From Chondrus crispus (Eukaryota > Rhodophyta > Florideophyceae > Gigartinales > Gigartinaceae), in the NCBI RefSeq assembly GCF_000350225.1, contig NW_005179021.1, positions 1 to 64,000 of the forward strand: a stretch of DNA of 64,000 nt. The letters are read 5' to 3'. A program made the position numbers and the translations under genes. Positions 18,939 through 31,134 of the stretch are shown piece after piece (positions within the stretch are counted from its first letter, which is position 1; each line of letters opens with the position of its first letter). The notes under the pieces were generated by a model. That model saw nothing but the letters and a program-made list of their open reading frames with translations, did no database searches and was not told where the DNA came from.

Positions 18939-20944
18939 TTAAGCCATAGACAAGGAAATTCCGTAGATCGCTGGCGTAGGTTTAAAGTAAAGTTGGTCTA
19001 CCTTAAATTGCCTGTCATTTGTTCTGTTCTTAATTCTTTATTTTAATGGAGCAGAGAATAGATACAGCTCCTCGTTCCACTTTCCATGTTTTGAACAGTC
19101 GGAACACTAAATTGTCGTGGCGTTTTGCTTTTTATTTGTCAGAGCATGCTATTACGTTGCTCCGACAGGTGTCAAATTAGCACTCCCTCGCGCACGGCAA
19201 TTTGCTCTTAAATGAAGAAAACGAATCTTCCAGCGCCCTTGTCCTCAAGGGAAACTTGAAATGAAAACGTAGTAAAGCTCTCGAAAGAACATGCTGGATA
19301 TACAAGTTGACAAGACAGGTTTCAGTGACTCTCAGCTAGCCGGCTCGGGAAATTCATTGACGTCCCACCTTCTGCTTATCTAGAAAGCTGAAGATGCTGT
19401 TTTTTTGTTTTTTTTGCTGCAGGAACATACCGTAACACTAGTAACCACAGCAATTCAAACGTTTCCACACGACCAGACTTGCAATCCCGTAGGAGACGTG
19501 TCGTTGTCTCGGGTCCTGAGAAAGACGCCTTTCTTTTGCTCTTGAAGGGACTCACGGAAGATGCTCGAATACTTGTAATGATGGTTGTGTTGTGCTTTGC
19601 GCAGAGCACACGGGTTAGAAATGTTAACATCGACCCATGCGTCAACACACGGCGATCAAGTCTGGGACGAATCCATTTGTTGTTTCCTCATGGAGTGTAG
19701 GAATTGAATCATATTGGTGACATGAATTGAAGCTACTTGAGGAAGAGCCTCCATTGGCTATGGTTTTGATGCATATGCGTGCTGAAACCCTTTTCTGAAC
19801 AGTACAGTAGATGGGGTCCATTCTTGATTCGAATGGACTGGGCTATATGTAAACTTTACGACTTTCAGTTTCTTAGAGAATTCAACTTTTCGGATGAGCA
19901 TCAATTCATCATCCATCTCTCGGCATCTACAGGGATAAATTTACTAAGGTGAATAGTGACAGGGGCAGTGCTCATATCAAGCGGTCCAAACACCCGGAAT
20001 ATTCGCAGAATATATAATATATAACTTTACTACAATATTTTTCAACCCAAAAACCTCGAACAACATTTTGATTAATGTTAATTACCCACATGTGAATGCA
20101 AGGAATTCTGGAATTCGTGTAGTGATGTTTGTCTGTGCAAGGCAATACCCGATGCTGTATCGGTAATGGGCATCTAATCCAAGTTGTGTTTGTCGGGTAG
20201 GACTCGCGTCTTCCTATCGCCTGAACATGGACGCGAATGCTGCTTCAAAGGCAACTACATTTGTTGGCCACATTTATTAGCGACACAACTCGAGTATTCC
20301 TTGAAATTACACAAAATGTCTTTTGAGCGGTTGTAGTTAATGCTCATTGACCCTCTTCGTGCGGTAACGTAGCGGTCGAGTTGGTTTTCGAATTGAATTC
20401 AAGTTGACCAATTCTCTCATAAACACAAGATGCCCTATCATCTCTAGGCCTCTTGACAGTCCTCGACTATATTTAGTAGGTGCACTCTCCTTCCTTTTGG
20501 GTAGATCATGATGGATCTTGTTGGGAAAGGGCGGGACGCCCTTTCCCCGGCGTGGAAATGTTTCCTCGGATTGGTTAAGTGTCTAGATGGAGCATGTGTA
20601 TGTGCAGCAGTTTGCGCAATGCTCATCATTTGAATCTTCCTAAAATTATCATCCGTCATAGACAAAGACAAATGAGAGGGAAATTTGTGTCATTTGCCAT
20701 GACGTTTTAACAGAACCGTTTTATCATGCATGAGGTGAAGAAGTCCGTTATTCTTATGGCGCAACTGGGTCCCACAGCGAAGAAGGATGTCATGAATTGT
20801 ACTGTAGCTGGGTGATTGCACGCTGTACATACGCCGCAGAGTACTCTGCACGCTGTACGTGTGCTGTAGCGAAGAGAAGAATATGCGATTTGATCAGGAT
20901 GTTTGCACCAGTTGGACGAGTGGTGTACAGTACAGCGTAGTACA
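18939..20944. other. Gene-poor interval, 2 kb
   Basis: AT-richer than the genes. Only short, scattered open frames, none with a motif. No RNA gene seen. Confidence 0.5.
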
Positions 20945-21387
20945 CTGATCACAGCAATTAACCTGGGCCAACTTAATTCTGAAGCCCCTTTTTCAGGTCT
21001 ATAACCATATTTAACATGGTCCGGATTAATTGTGAACCCAGATTAATATATGGTCAAATCAGATATAACATGGTCCAGTTTATTTGTGAACCACTGGATT
21101 AACCTTGATTTCTAACATTGCTGACAAGTATTCAAGAAATTACGGCTCCACTTCTTGCCCATTGAAATAGACACGATGCTTGGATATTATTGTCTGCAGC
21201 TCAGAAAAGAGCTGCTTCTCTTCCCAAAGACCATATCGAAGCGGCGACATGCGTTCTCGCCCTTTTGGAACTCTAAATGCGACTTATCATAAGACTGTTT
21301 CCTCCAGGTCAAAACCAATAATAACCTGGTCCAGTTTATTTCTAAACCCAGGTTAATATATAGACCAAGGTTAATTGCTGTGATCAG
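20945..21387. mobile_element. Non-autonomous DNA transposon (MITE-like) with 20-bp terminal inverted repeats
   Basis: The 20-bp sequence CTGATCACAGCAATTAACCT at 20945-20964 is found inverted and exact at 21368-21387. Inside are three degenerate copies of a roughly 40-bp unit (AAC(A/C)TGGTCCAGTTTATTTG followed by TGAACCCAGGTTAATATAT-like sequence). Terminal inverted repeats plus subterminal repeats and no coding capacity fit a MITE. I could not identify a target duplication, so the superfamily is open. Confidence 0.65.
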
Positions 21388-21840
21388 GTGTAGTGTATTG
21401 ATCCGCAGTTAGATTTCTACGGCTCGTTGCAGTGGCTCGTTGCAGTGTGGTGAGAGTTGACCTGGAGGGTGATCATTGCAGGAATGTGACTGGTTGCTGT
21501 AGGTTGTGTAAGAGCCCAAAAAGGGACGCGTTCTACGATGAGGGCCACGGAGCATGTGGAAACACAGGACGAACTGACACGGAAAGAGTACTAGGTGTTA
21601 AAATAACGAGCACGCCACAAAATAGCATTCACGTAGTTCTGGCACGTGAGCCACAAGTGCTGAAATGCCAACGATAAAAGTGTCTCCATGGTGAAATGAA
21701 CGCGCAAACTGCGCCCCCCAAAGGTAACGTGCAGTGGTACCAAGGGTACTGTAAAGGATGATAGAAGAAACATTATCTCAAGAAACAAACGTCATGATCC
21801 GAAGCAGCTCCCCTATCCTTCGAAAGTGATGTACATATTG

Positions 21841-21930
21841 CACAATACAGTGCCAACGGTACTGTATATGTTGACAATAAACAACGTGTACAAGTGAGCC
21901 CTTTCCTGGATGCACACATGGCACTATTGT
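21841..21930. repeat. Small inverted-repeat element, CACAATA(CA)GTGCCA ends
   Basis: CACAATACAGTGCCA at 21841-21855 and its near inverse TGGCACTATTGTG at 21918-21930 delimit 90 bp. The same end words recur at 22274-22287 (CACAATACAGTGCC) with TGGCACTATAG downstream, and the leading GGTAAGTTTCACAATAC is duplicated at 22266 and 22580. Confidence 0.45.
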
Positions 21931-22265
21931 GGGCCATCAGGGTGCAGATTGGTGCAAAGTGTGTGGCAGCAAGAGAGCCCTACAGCTATGTGCGTGTAAA
22001 TCAAATTATAGTGCTTTCTTGAGGATGGAAGGAAAAGAAAAAAGCCCCGAAAAAAAAACTAAACTAAACTAAAATAGAGCTGCGGACTTTGTCACGTGTA
22101 ATGCAGTGAATCTATATCGCGGGGCAGACCAAAGTGCGTTTGTCCGATCATGCGTACACGTAGAAGGCCAATGGAGATGTATCAAAATTTTAAAGGCAGC
22201 CCTAAGTAGATTTGGGAATCGCAAAATCTGTAGAAAAAGACGCCCGCATGTCGTGCTAGCGCAAA

Positions 22266-22603
22266 GGTAAGTTTCACAATACAGTGCCTCCTACAATATA
22301 GTGATATAGCGTGACATACCTCTGGCTATGGCACTATTGGAGGGATGGCACTATAGAAGGAGGCTCAAATACATATTTTTGGGGACAAAGCACACTGCTA
22401 ACACAAACACAACAAAGCCTGTATAACACAACTAAATAACTTCATCCTTTGAGTACTGAACCATGCCGGATGATACACGTGTGAGCGTATGATAACCTGT
22501 GCCAGACGGTGAGCCATAGCACTATATAGAGGGAAGCACTACTAAAGTAGGCACTATTGAGTGACCCCCCCCTGTACGTGGTAAGTTTCACAATACGTGC
22601 TTC
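22266..22603. repeat. Repeated GGTAAGTTTCACAATAC(A)GTGC words with inverted partners
   Basis: The word begins at 22266 and 22580. Between them GTGCCTCCTACAATATAGTG has an inverted partner around 22345-22365. Reads as overlapping or decayed copies of the small inverted-repeat family at 21.8 kb. Confidence 0.35.
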
Positions 22604-25600
22604 CTTGCGTACTGCTGAAAGAATGTGTCTATTGTTGTCAACAGCAACGAAAACAACCCCCCCACTCTGATAGACAAGGGAAACGAGCCCAATTGCACAT
22701 ACGGTTGTCACACTGCCACATTAGCATTGCTCCAAGTCTCTGCCTTCACTGTCACAACGCGGCGGGGTGCTTGTAGCACTTTGGGCTACAGTGCATAGGG
22801 ACCCACCCTTTTGTGTGTCGTTCGAAACATGTCTGGTTTGCAACCGGGGTTCTAACGAGAACCGAGTTGCAAAAGGTTTCAACCCTTTTGCAAAAGTGAA
22901 GCTACCGTAGCTCCCTTCTAGTCGCTACTTACCGTTTCTGTTCTTGATCTGTAATACAGTGCAAATACACAGGGGCCAAGGCACCTGTCCGAATATTTGC
23001 TTCCATCTATGCAGCAGCTTCCGAACGCATCCTTGAAAATTGAATAATACTTTTGTTTTGCAAACATTCGAAATTCGAAATACAATATATTGGCCAATGG
23101 TATGTTTTCTTTGCCTGCTGACCTCAGCACCTCAGCGCCCCAAAAGCGCACTCATGAGGGAAACCTCTCCGGAGATCTTCCCAGGAAGCAGCATCGACAG
23201 GAAAAGCTCGCAGACACTCCGGAGACTGCCGTCAGTCCGAGAAAGACTTTTCCTGGCACAACAATCTCGCGAATGACTGGGTGAAACTCCCGTATTACCA
23301 TTGTCAACTTGCTTCAGTAGAGTCGGGGAATTGCTTACAGACGCGTGCGTCAGCAGCCCATAGAATGAGAGGCGGTTCATATTGCACCCAGTAGAATGTC
23401 TATCTGTTGAGAAACACGTTGATATGGCATGCATGTCGAGAACCGGCAACTAGCTCGAGAGATGGCCTACAGGTACAAGTAAGCCAGCTCAAATCACATT
23501 CAAAATTCTCAAAGTCCTATGTCGGACAGCATCAGGTGGTGGCACAACACTTGTCTTCCTGTCGTGTGACATTCAGTCTTGAAGGCCTTTCGCGAGAATG
23601 CCGCGTGCCCTACATGTTCTTTTGTCATGCACTCTTGTTTGTTGCGCGCAATTAATAGATGTGAGGCACAGACAGCCTCTGTGTATTTCTCTGTGTAATA
23701 CTGCGCTGGACAAGCCAGCGTTGAAGATCGGCAAGAATATATGAGCAGAAAAAAGCATATACATGTATAAAGTGGTCTCGCATGGAACGAGGAAGGAGGG
23801 AATCATCGAAACTGCATGGAAGTAAGATCAACTGAAAGCACACCGCTACGGTCGCGTTGCGAGAGCGAGAGACGCAGTGCTAAAAAAATGTCGGTAGGAT
23901 ATACGAAGTGCCAATGAGGTCAATGAGGCTGACCGTCTGTCTGGGGTGTGTGGAGTAAGAGCGGCAGGCGGCGTATCTTGCGTTATACGCGGCCGGGGAC
24001 GCGGGGCATATGTGCAGCTCAAGCAGTTAACGGACGTGCGTGAGCTACAGGTGAGCGGAGCGATGGGGTGTGGCGCAGGTAACGGACTTGAGCCAGTTGA
24101 GCGTGCTTACCGCTGGCGATGAGCGTTCAGAGGTGGTAGTTAATGTGAAGGCCGGTGGGGGGAGGCGGAGAAGGGGATGGTGGGAATGGTTACGCCCCTT
24201 CATGACTCGAGACATGGGTAACGCGCACGGGTTTGCGATGGTATGGGCGGTCTGTGGGATGTGTCGAGGGAGGGCACGGCGTTCAGACTGGGAGGAGCAG
24301 TCATGGGAAGTTGCACCTGAGGCGATGGAGAGTTTGGAAAACCTAAATTGTGAAGCTTACCGGATAGGAGCAGTTACTCAGTTGGGGATGTTTGTATGTG
24401 GAGAAAAGTATTAAATGCAGAGGAGGGGATACATGTGTGTTGTTGAGGAGCGCCATGTTTTGTCAAGACGGCGGAAGCATATTCCTACCAAGCGAGCGAG
24501 GCTACTTACAAAAAAAAGAAATATGGCAGAGAAATTCAGGTGATGCTTACCTCTGGGCACGGTGTGATGGCAGGGCCAGGGTTGAGGTGTGTGCGAGAGA
24601 AAAACTGATGTGCAACACCAATGTCCTTTCGGTCTCAGTCATCTCGGGACATTGCAGGCAGGGAAGGCGGGGGCAAGGTAAGTGAGGCGACGAGAGAGAC
24701 AGGGCGGGAAGCAAGAGCGGGGGCGGGGATAAAAGTAAGAGAAAGAATGAGGGGAGCGAGAGCCGATGATTTGTTCTAGGGCGTTGTCTAGGGCGAATGG
24801 AGGGCGTGCACACGGGTGATGATTGGGCACGGCAGGAAATATCGCCACAGGTGTCGCTCATTACATTGACATGCTGTATAACAATTTTGGGAGTTTCTAT
24901 TTGTTGATGCAACACACGCAAACCGCTCGCTGCGCGTTATATGCGTCTCCATTGGGCGCTGTTTTGGCACCCGCGGATGCGGCCGGGATGACGAGTCGAT
25001 GGGTGACAGCCGAATTCAAAAATTCAGTTCGGGGGCGCCCTCGCAGGCCGTGTATGGAGCAAAATTCGCCAAAGTCTGTTCGGCCGCACTCGCCGTGCGA
25101 CTTACCGCGTTGTGTGTAAGGGCAAGTGTGAGATGCAAGGGAAAGATCTTGGCCGCACGGCGCGAGGATGCACAACGACAAGTTGTCGAGAGCTGTAAAG
25201 AAAAAACACCCGCCCGCGGCGTGTAAAAAAAGGAAAATCCGAGGGGAACAGCAAAAGCAGGCATCACGTCATCCATCTCGCGGAACAAACGGACCGCATC
25301 CTGTCATCATTGCTGTAAACTGTCCTATGATAAAGCCACGTTTACACACTCACTTTGCCTGAATTACGTTTATTTGTCATACCCGAATTCACCTCATACA
25401 GCACTCTATTCTCAAACTCGCCTTCCCGGCCCCCCCTGGCTTTCCCCCCCCCCCTCCCCCTCCCCCCCGAACCTGCCTACAGTCCGACGGGGAACATACC
25501 TCATGCCGCTGCCAACCTGTACCCTAGTCACTCTCCCCCACCCTCCCCGTCATCAGTCCACAAGGACCCCCTTTCCTTCTGGTTTCGCCACTACTTACCC

Positions 25601-26036
25601 TTGTGTCCGCTTTCTCATCATCAACCTTTAATTCTTCTTTCTGTATCATCAACTTCTGTAAACCATCTCTTTCGAAACTGGTCAACACTCATGTCGATGC
25701 ACTCTCCAAACACCTCGCTCGGCATGATCATACTGTAAAACCATAATGTCCATTGTTGCAACTGCCTCTCCTCGACCATACCGTGCTGTAGCACCACGGA
25801 TATCGCTCCATACTCATTCACATAGTTAAAAATGCATGTATTTAGTGTAGCTACTGTTTGTTATTGCAGCTAGGCTCTTCTACACTATCTAACTTCCCCT
25901 GCGATAGATGCCATGTAATTTCATGAGTTGTACCGGAAACATCTTCCATGTTATCATCTCAACAAGTCTAGCGAGACGCATGCCGAAGCACTATGCCTAG
26001 GTCATCCGTCCGTCTCCCATCCAGCTACAAGTCTAG

Positions 26037-27197
26037 TTAGAGTTGATCCACCTTGCCCATACAAAAGTTAGGGAAACTGTCCAGGTCGAAAGTCCCGAAC
26101 CTTGTGTCCAAACCGCCGAGCGTCGCACACGACGGTGACACGTACCCAAACATACCGTCATCCCCTCCTCCGCTTAGCAACGCTTCCACGTCCTCTGTGC
26201 CCAACGGAAGCGGTTCCCCCTCGCTGCCCATCAGTGAGGGGAACACATCACAGGAGAACAAGTCCATCCCTAGCGAACGTTCCGACAACTCGCTTTCGCT
26301 CGTCACGGGCGATCCGGGCGACGAGAAGATGTCTAAGTCCGCATCCACTGCCGGCGGTGACGAAGCTTCCATCATTTTTGTCTCATCCTTCACATCCTTG
26401 TTGTCGATTGTTCGGCGCTTCTTAGATGCGGGACGAGATGTCTTTCGCTTCGTGGTCTTCGCAGTCGTTGTCTTGCTGTCCGCGGCCGTGTCAGTTGAGA
26501 AGCAAAACTCGGTCAGGCTGGGGACGGTATCGGAAGAGACGTCTGTTGAGGAGCTTGACTGCACTGTGGAAGCAGGAGTCTTCCCCTTGCGAGAGGATGA
26601 GTTGCGGGGACGCTTCTTCTTGTTGATCGAAGATGCAGCTGCGACAGTCGCTGGCTCTGTTTTAGTTTGAGCGCAAGTGTTTGTTGAAGACGCAGGGACA
26701 ACGGACTTGCCTTGCTTGGCGTCGTGGGACTTAGCCTTAGCTGGCGATGTGGACTTTGCCACCCCCGCTACAGTGGGTGAGGAGGGGGATTTGGGCACGA
26801 GGTCCTTCTTGGAGGCGTCTGCGGCTTTCGAGTCTCCCGGAGAAGAGATGGAGCCATGGTCCTTCCTAGTGTGCCAGATAGAATGGCTCGAGAGAGACGA
26901 TCTCCACTTGAACTTCTTCCTGCAGTCCGGACGCTCACATTGGAAAGGCTGCTCCCCTGTGTGGAGGCGGAGATGTGCTTTCAGGTTATATTTCTTGGAG
27001 AAGGACTTTTTGCAGTCGTCGTACGGACAGGTGTGCGTTTCGCTTCCTGTTGTGGTTGTGGTGGTGCTGGTGGGAGCAGGGGAGGGGGAGCGGGAGGCGG
27101 AGGCGGAGGCAGAGGCGGAGGCAGAGGCAGAGGCAGTGGAAGAGAGATCGTCTGAAGAGGCCTCTGAAGGCTTGGGGCTGTGTTTAGCGGAAGGCAT
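26037..27197 (-). CDS. C2H2 zinc-finger protein, probable transcription factor
   Basis: A 386-residue protein from ATG 27197. After a Ser/Ala run (about residues 21-35, encoded by a GGCGGA/GGCAGA-like repeat at about 27090-27140) come two adjacent C2H2 fingers at about 53-106: C-x4-C-x12-H-x3-H, TGEQPF linker, C-x4-C-x12-H-x3-H (TFIIIA type). The rest is low-complexity Ser/Thr/Lys-rich with nuclear-signal-like clusters (NKKKRPR, SKKRRT), then an acidic hydrophobic C-terminal part (DLDIFSSP, GMDLFSCDVFPSL) typical of activation domains. It would bind DNA in the nucleus. The open frame continues upstream into an assembly gap, so an earlier start or exon cannot be excluded. Single exon as read. 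Confidence 0.87.
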   Translation of the reverse strand: MPSAKHSPKPSEASSDDLSSTASASASASASASASRSPSPAPTSTTTTTTGSETHTCPYDDCKKSFSKKYNLKAHLRLHTGEQPFQCERPDCRKKFKWRSSLSSHSIWHTRKDHGSISSPGDSKAADASKKDLVPKSPSSPTVAGVAKSTSPAKAKSHDAKQGKSVVPASSTNTCAQTKTEPATVAAASSINKKKRPRNSSSRKGKTPASTVQSSSSTDVSSDTVPSLTEFCFSTDTAADSKTTTAKTTKRKTSRPASKKRRTIDNKDVKDETKMMEASSPPAVDADLDIFSSPGSPVTSESELSERSLGMDLFSCDVFPSLMGSEGEPLPLGTEDVEALLSGGGDDGMFGYVSPSCATLGGLDTRFGTFDLDSFPNFCMGKVDQL

Positions 27198-27301
27198 GGT
27201 GAGGAAAGAGTCGCACACTAAGATATTGTGGGGAGGGGACGGAGTGTGGTGGAGGGCCGGTGGTTGGAGGTGAGGGGGGGGAGAGGGAGGGAGAGGGAGG
27301 G

Positions 27302-27434
27302 NNNNNNNNNNNNNNNNNNNNNNNNNNNNNNNNNNNNNNNNNNNNNNNNNNNNNNNNNNNNNNNNNNNNNNNNNNNNNNNNNNNNNNNNNNNNNNNNNNN
27401 NNNNNNNNNNNNNNNNNNNNNNNNNNNNNNNNNN
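27302..27434. other. Assembly gap (133 N)
   Basis: Run of N about 100 bp upstream of the zinc-finger start, preceded by a GGGAGGGAGA-type purine run that may explain the assembly break. Confidence 1.
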
Positions 27435-28546
27435 ATGCAACACTTGAACGCCAGTTATGTTGTTGCTGCTGCCCTTGCCTCTCAAGTAAACATTAACGTG
27501 GATTTGCAGATTCTGCCTATTGCCAGACAGGTGAGCGCGTGGAGAGTTCCGAGTCAGGCAGGTCGCCCGAGGAAACGGCGGAAACAGGGGGTCGCAGCTC
27601 TTCAACGAAAGTCGCGTTGCTCTGCTTGTGGTCAAGTTGTGTACTACGCTAAGATTTGCGAAGCCCCAGATCTGGGGTTAGGCGTAACAAAAATTTCAAA
27701 ATAAAAGTGGTACGTAACAAAAATTGTCTAAAGATAAAGCTTTACCCTCATGTCCCACCCAAATGTGATTCTCCCCCCCCCCCCCCCACCGCCCCCACTT
27801 GGAGCACACCACTTGGAGCACAAGACAGTCCCAATACTGTACCCTTGGGTACTGTACTGCCGTCCGTGTACAATTCTGTACGGCACCTGAATTTCAGCAG
27901 CCGCATTTCGAGAATTGTGCAAGCTGCACGTTGATGCACGTCTCCGCGCCGTCGATCAAGTGGCAAGCTGGCATTCGTCCACGCTTGCTTTTGTTATGGC
28001 CTTTTAATATATATATATTTCCATCCGTCTCACACTCTCGTCGCCAATGAATCAACCTCATCCACCGCTCCGCTTGTCCAATTTCCACCGCCCTCTCATC
28101 ACACCGTTCCGCCCCCATTTTGCCCCCCACCCTTTCGTTCCCTTTTCCGCACGTCTTTTCTACCTGCCCAAATTCGCCCACTCCTTCCGCTCCATACCGT
28201 CAGTGTGAGGTCACAGTTTTCTCTCCTTCCTTCCCCGCCTTGATAGTCTGCTTTGCTCAGGGCGACAACATACTGCCGTGACCCTACACCTCCCCCTAAC
28301 AAGAATCTTTTCCGCCTTTTAATATTGTTGCCTTGTCAACCCCGTCGATCTCTCTCCATCATTCATAGAGCACTGTGTATAATAGTTAGAAAACGCGGGA
28401 GTGCGGGACAGCGCGTCTGAGCACGCTGGCCAAACTTCTCGTCGACCACGCTCACGTCAAGAAATGAAGATTGTTGCAGTACCCTTCGCCACGGTACAAG
28501 TACGGTATTGTATATTGGTGGTGCCAGCAGTTGTTCACTGCTTTCT

Positions 28547-28622
28547 GCTGCGCTTCGAAGGGTGCTGCGCTTCGAAGGGTGCTGCGCTTCGAAGGGTGCT
28601 GCGCTTCGAAGGGTACTGCGCC
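28547..28622. repeat. 17-bp tandem repeat, 4.4 copies
   Basis: GCTGCGCTTCGAAGGGT repeated head to tail, four exact copies and a partial fifth with one change. Each copy contains the palindrome TTCGAA. Confidence 0.95.
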
Positions 28623-29012
28623 AAGCACGCGTTGACCACGCGTTCACCGACATAAACGACATAATTTCTTTTAGTTTTTAACAGACCTCCGGAAACACTG
28701 CCCACGCCGCACTTCTCTGCGCCAACGATTGGTCGCCGCATACACGGCCAACCTACAATAGAGTACTGTACACGCTGTATATAAATAACACCGCGAAACC
28801 GGTTTGGTCATATGCAGTGAAAATGGACCAATTGTAACGTGTTTGTGGGCTTTCGCAGTGCGAGTGCTGTACCCGCACACACGCGTAAAATTTTACTGTA
28901 CTGTACCAACTTCGCACCCACCGTCCTTCCTCTACACGATATGACAAGTCTGCTATTAATTGCCCCTAATTTAATTTCATTTTTCTCGTGCCCCCTGGAC
29001 TGGACTGTCTAG

Positions 29013-29242
29013 TGCACTGCACTGCACTGCACTGCACTGCAGTAACCTTACAGTACCCTTTTACTCTATATCTTTGTCCTGTCCTGTCCTGTCCTGTCCT
29101 GTCCTATCCAGTCCAGTCTACTGTAATACCTGTCCAATTCAACACACCACTCTTACTAACAGGTAAACCGCCACACTTGTTCCGGTCCGCTCTCCTTTCC
29201 TCTCACTTCCTCTCAATTCCTCTCACTTCCTCTCACTTCCTC
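29013..29242. repeat. Cluster of microsatellites
   Basis: (GCACT)n at 29013-29042, (GTCCT)n at 29076-29106, and a 10-bp TTCCTCTCAC run with variants at about 29198-29242. Three independent short-period repeats within 230 bp. Confidence 0.9.
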
Positions 29243-31112
29243 AAACCGCACCGAAATTTCGCATTGAAATTCTTCTCCTATGCACCGACGCAACGCCACA
29301 TGTACCCTTCGAAAGATACCGTGGCTACCATTCGAACTTGACGACTTGCAATGAAGCTCCGATGCACTTGATCACCTCGTCAACTTTTCCGTCACTTCGC
29401 AGATCCATTTTTTATATAATTCGGTACAACACTGCGATTCAAACAATTCTCTTTCTCTCCAGCGTTATCGTCTCCAACATCGCTACTCTACGCTTCTGAA
29501 ACATGATCTATGTGAGTTTCAACCCTCCTGCCTTCCATCCCTTTGCACAGTCATACGCAACGTCGAAACCTTCGGCGACCATCGACCCCAGTTCCTCATC
29601 CTCGACCTGAAGACTCGTGAGTTTGGCCCTGTCGCAGAACCATTCTATTTTCGCATGCGCACATCCATCCTCGCCTCCACGCTGGCTAGCTAGCACACAG
29701 ACCAGTTTTCTCGTCATTGCACCTCAGTTGTTGTCAGCAAAACGGTCAGCCACCATCACCCCACCTTCGTCCATGATCACAATTTTCTCCAATGGTACAG
29801 ATGCGGCAGCCCACGGCGAGCACACGGTTCGCGTGTCATTGGATATTCGCTTTCCGTTAACGCTGTAAATAGTTTACCCTCGCTCAGCTGATACGCACTC
29901 CCTGACGCCGCAGAACCCTCCGCGTCACTAGTCGATATTCAACCTGCCGTGACTAGTCGAATGCCCAGTTTGCATAGTCGTCTACAGACTCTTGCTGGCC
30001 GTTCCAATAGTCCCGTTGCTTGCTTTCATACTTGCGGGCACATCCTCCTCAGCCATCCTCCGCCTCCCACTCCCCGAAGGCTTGGGAGTCATGGGTCAAC
30101 ACTATAAGCACAACTGTCTACCTTGCTTCCCGTTCTTTTATCCGTCTCCTTGCTCACTCGCTATACAGTCTTGCTATGGAACCCTACAGTACATGCCTAT
30201 TTTCTAGTCGCCAATCAAGTAGTGAATTAGTCTCTCATTAAATTCACTCAAACTTACTCTCATACAATCCATTTTTGGACTGTTACTGTACCTAACAAGA
30301 ACGCAACATAATTGGGGATGCGCAATACTGTAACTATGAAAAGGAAATATTTGGATTGGGTAGTTTCTGTGTGCTTAGTACCTTCCACTGTAAATCCACC
30401 TGATTTTTCTTCTCAAACACAAACTCAATTATGCACCGCAATCCCTTTACTATAAGCCGCCGAGAAGAATGGTACACTAAAGTACTTCAGTGTACAACGC
30501 CCCGGCTCTAGACTCCCTTTCTCCATCCCAAAGGCGTCATGCTCTCGAGAGCCATGACAATATAAAGCATGCCTAAAAATACTGGACACTCACATGTCAG
30601 CCCCCATCATCCAACAAAAGTGTAGCGGTGAGCCGAAACTGCTGACCATAGCTGTTGACTGAACAAACATCTCAACTAGTTTATGCTACAAACTCCAATT
30701 CACTTGGCGTGGGTTGAATCGCACCCTCCCTCCCCTCTCGCAAGAAATTTCGGATACAAGCACGAGGGAGAAAATACGCCCTCGGTAGTGATAATGATAA
30801 CGATAATAATAAATAAAATCTCCTCTCTCACCTTGAATGCCCTCAGCCTTCTCACAAATGCTTGCGTTTTTTAACGACTAATTTATATATATTTCGGCAT
30901 CTTTCATGCGGACATGCTGCAAGCCATTAAGGCGTCCATGCGCTGTGCTAGCAGTCGCGCAGCAACAAGTACTCGAGCCTCTGCGGTATCTACTTCAAGT
31001 GACTTCTTTATGGCCCTTCCCCCCCACCCCCCCACCGTCCAAAATGCGCCTCTACAGTATTTCTGTTTATTTAAAAAAATGAAAGGAGCTCAACTTACAG
31101 ATTTCTTTGCTC

Positions 31113-31134
31113 TCATAATATGATCATATTATGA
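31113..31134. repeat. Perfect 22-bp palindrome
   Basis: TCATAATATGA followed at once by its reverse complement. AT-rich, intergenic; could be a dimeric binding site or hairpin. Confidence 0.8.

Larger units (their letters stand above)
21388..26036. other. Gene-poor interval with short inverted repeats, 4.6 kb
   Basis: No gene recognised on either strand. It includes CACAATA..GTGCC repeats (21.8-22.6 kb), a purine-rich stretch at 24.6-24.8 kb and a C-run at 25.44-25.47 kb. A GTACCAAGGGTACTGTA word lies at 21737-21753. From 25.0 to 26.0 kb the sequence may hold the 3' untranslated region of the minus-strand zinc-finger gene. Confidence 0.5.

Noticed and set aside
26053-26670. 205-codon plus-strand open frame over the zinc-finger gene
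   Set aside because: Antisense shadow of the C2H2 gene.
30700-30730. T-loop-like GGGTTGAATCGCACCC as a possible tRNA
   Set aside because: No matching acceptor, D or anticodon stems could be formed around it.
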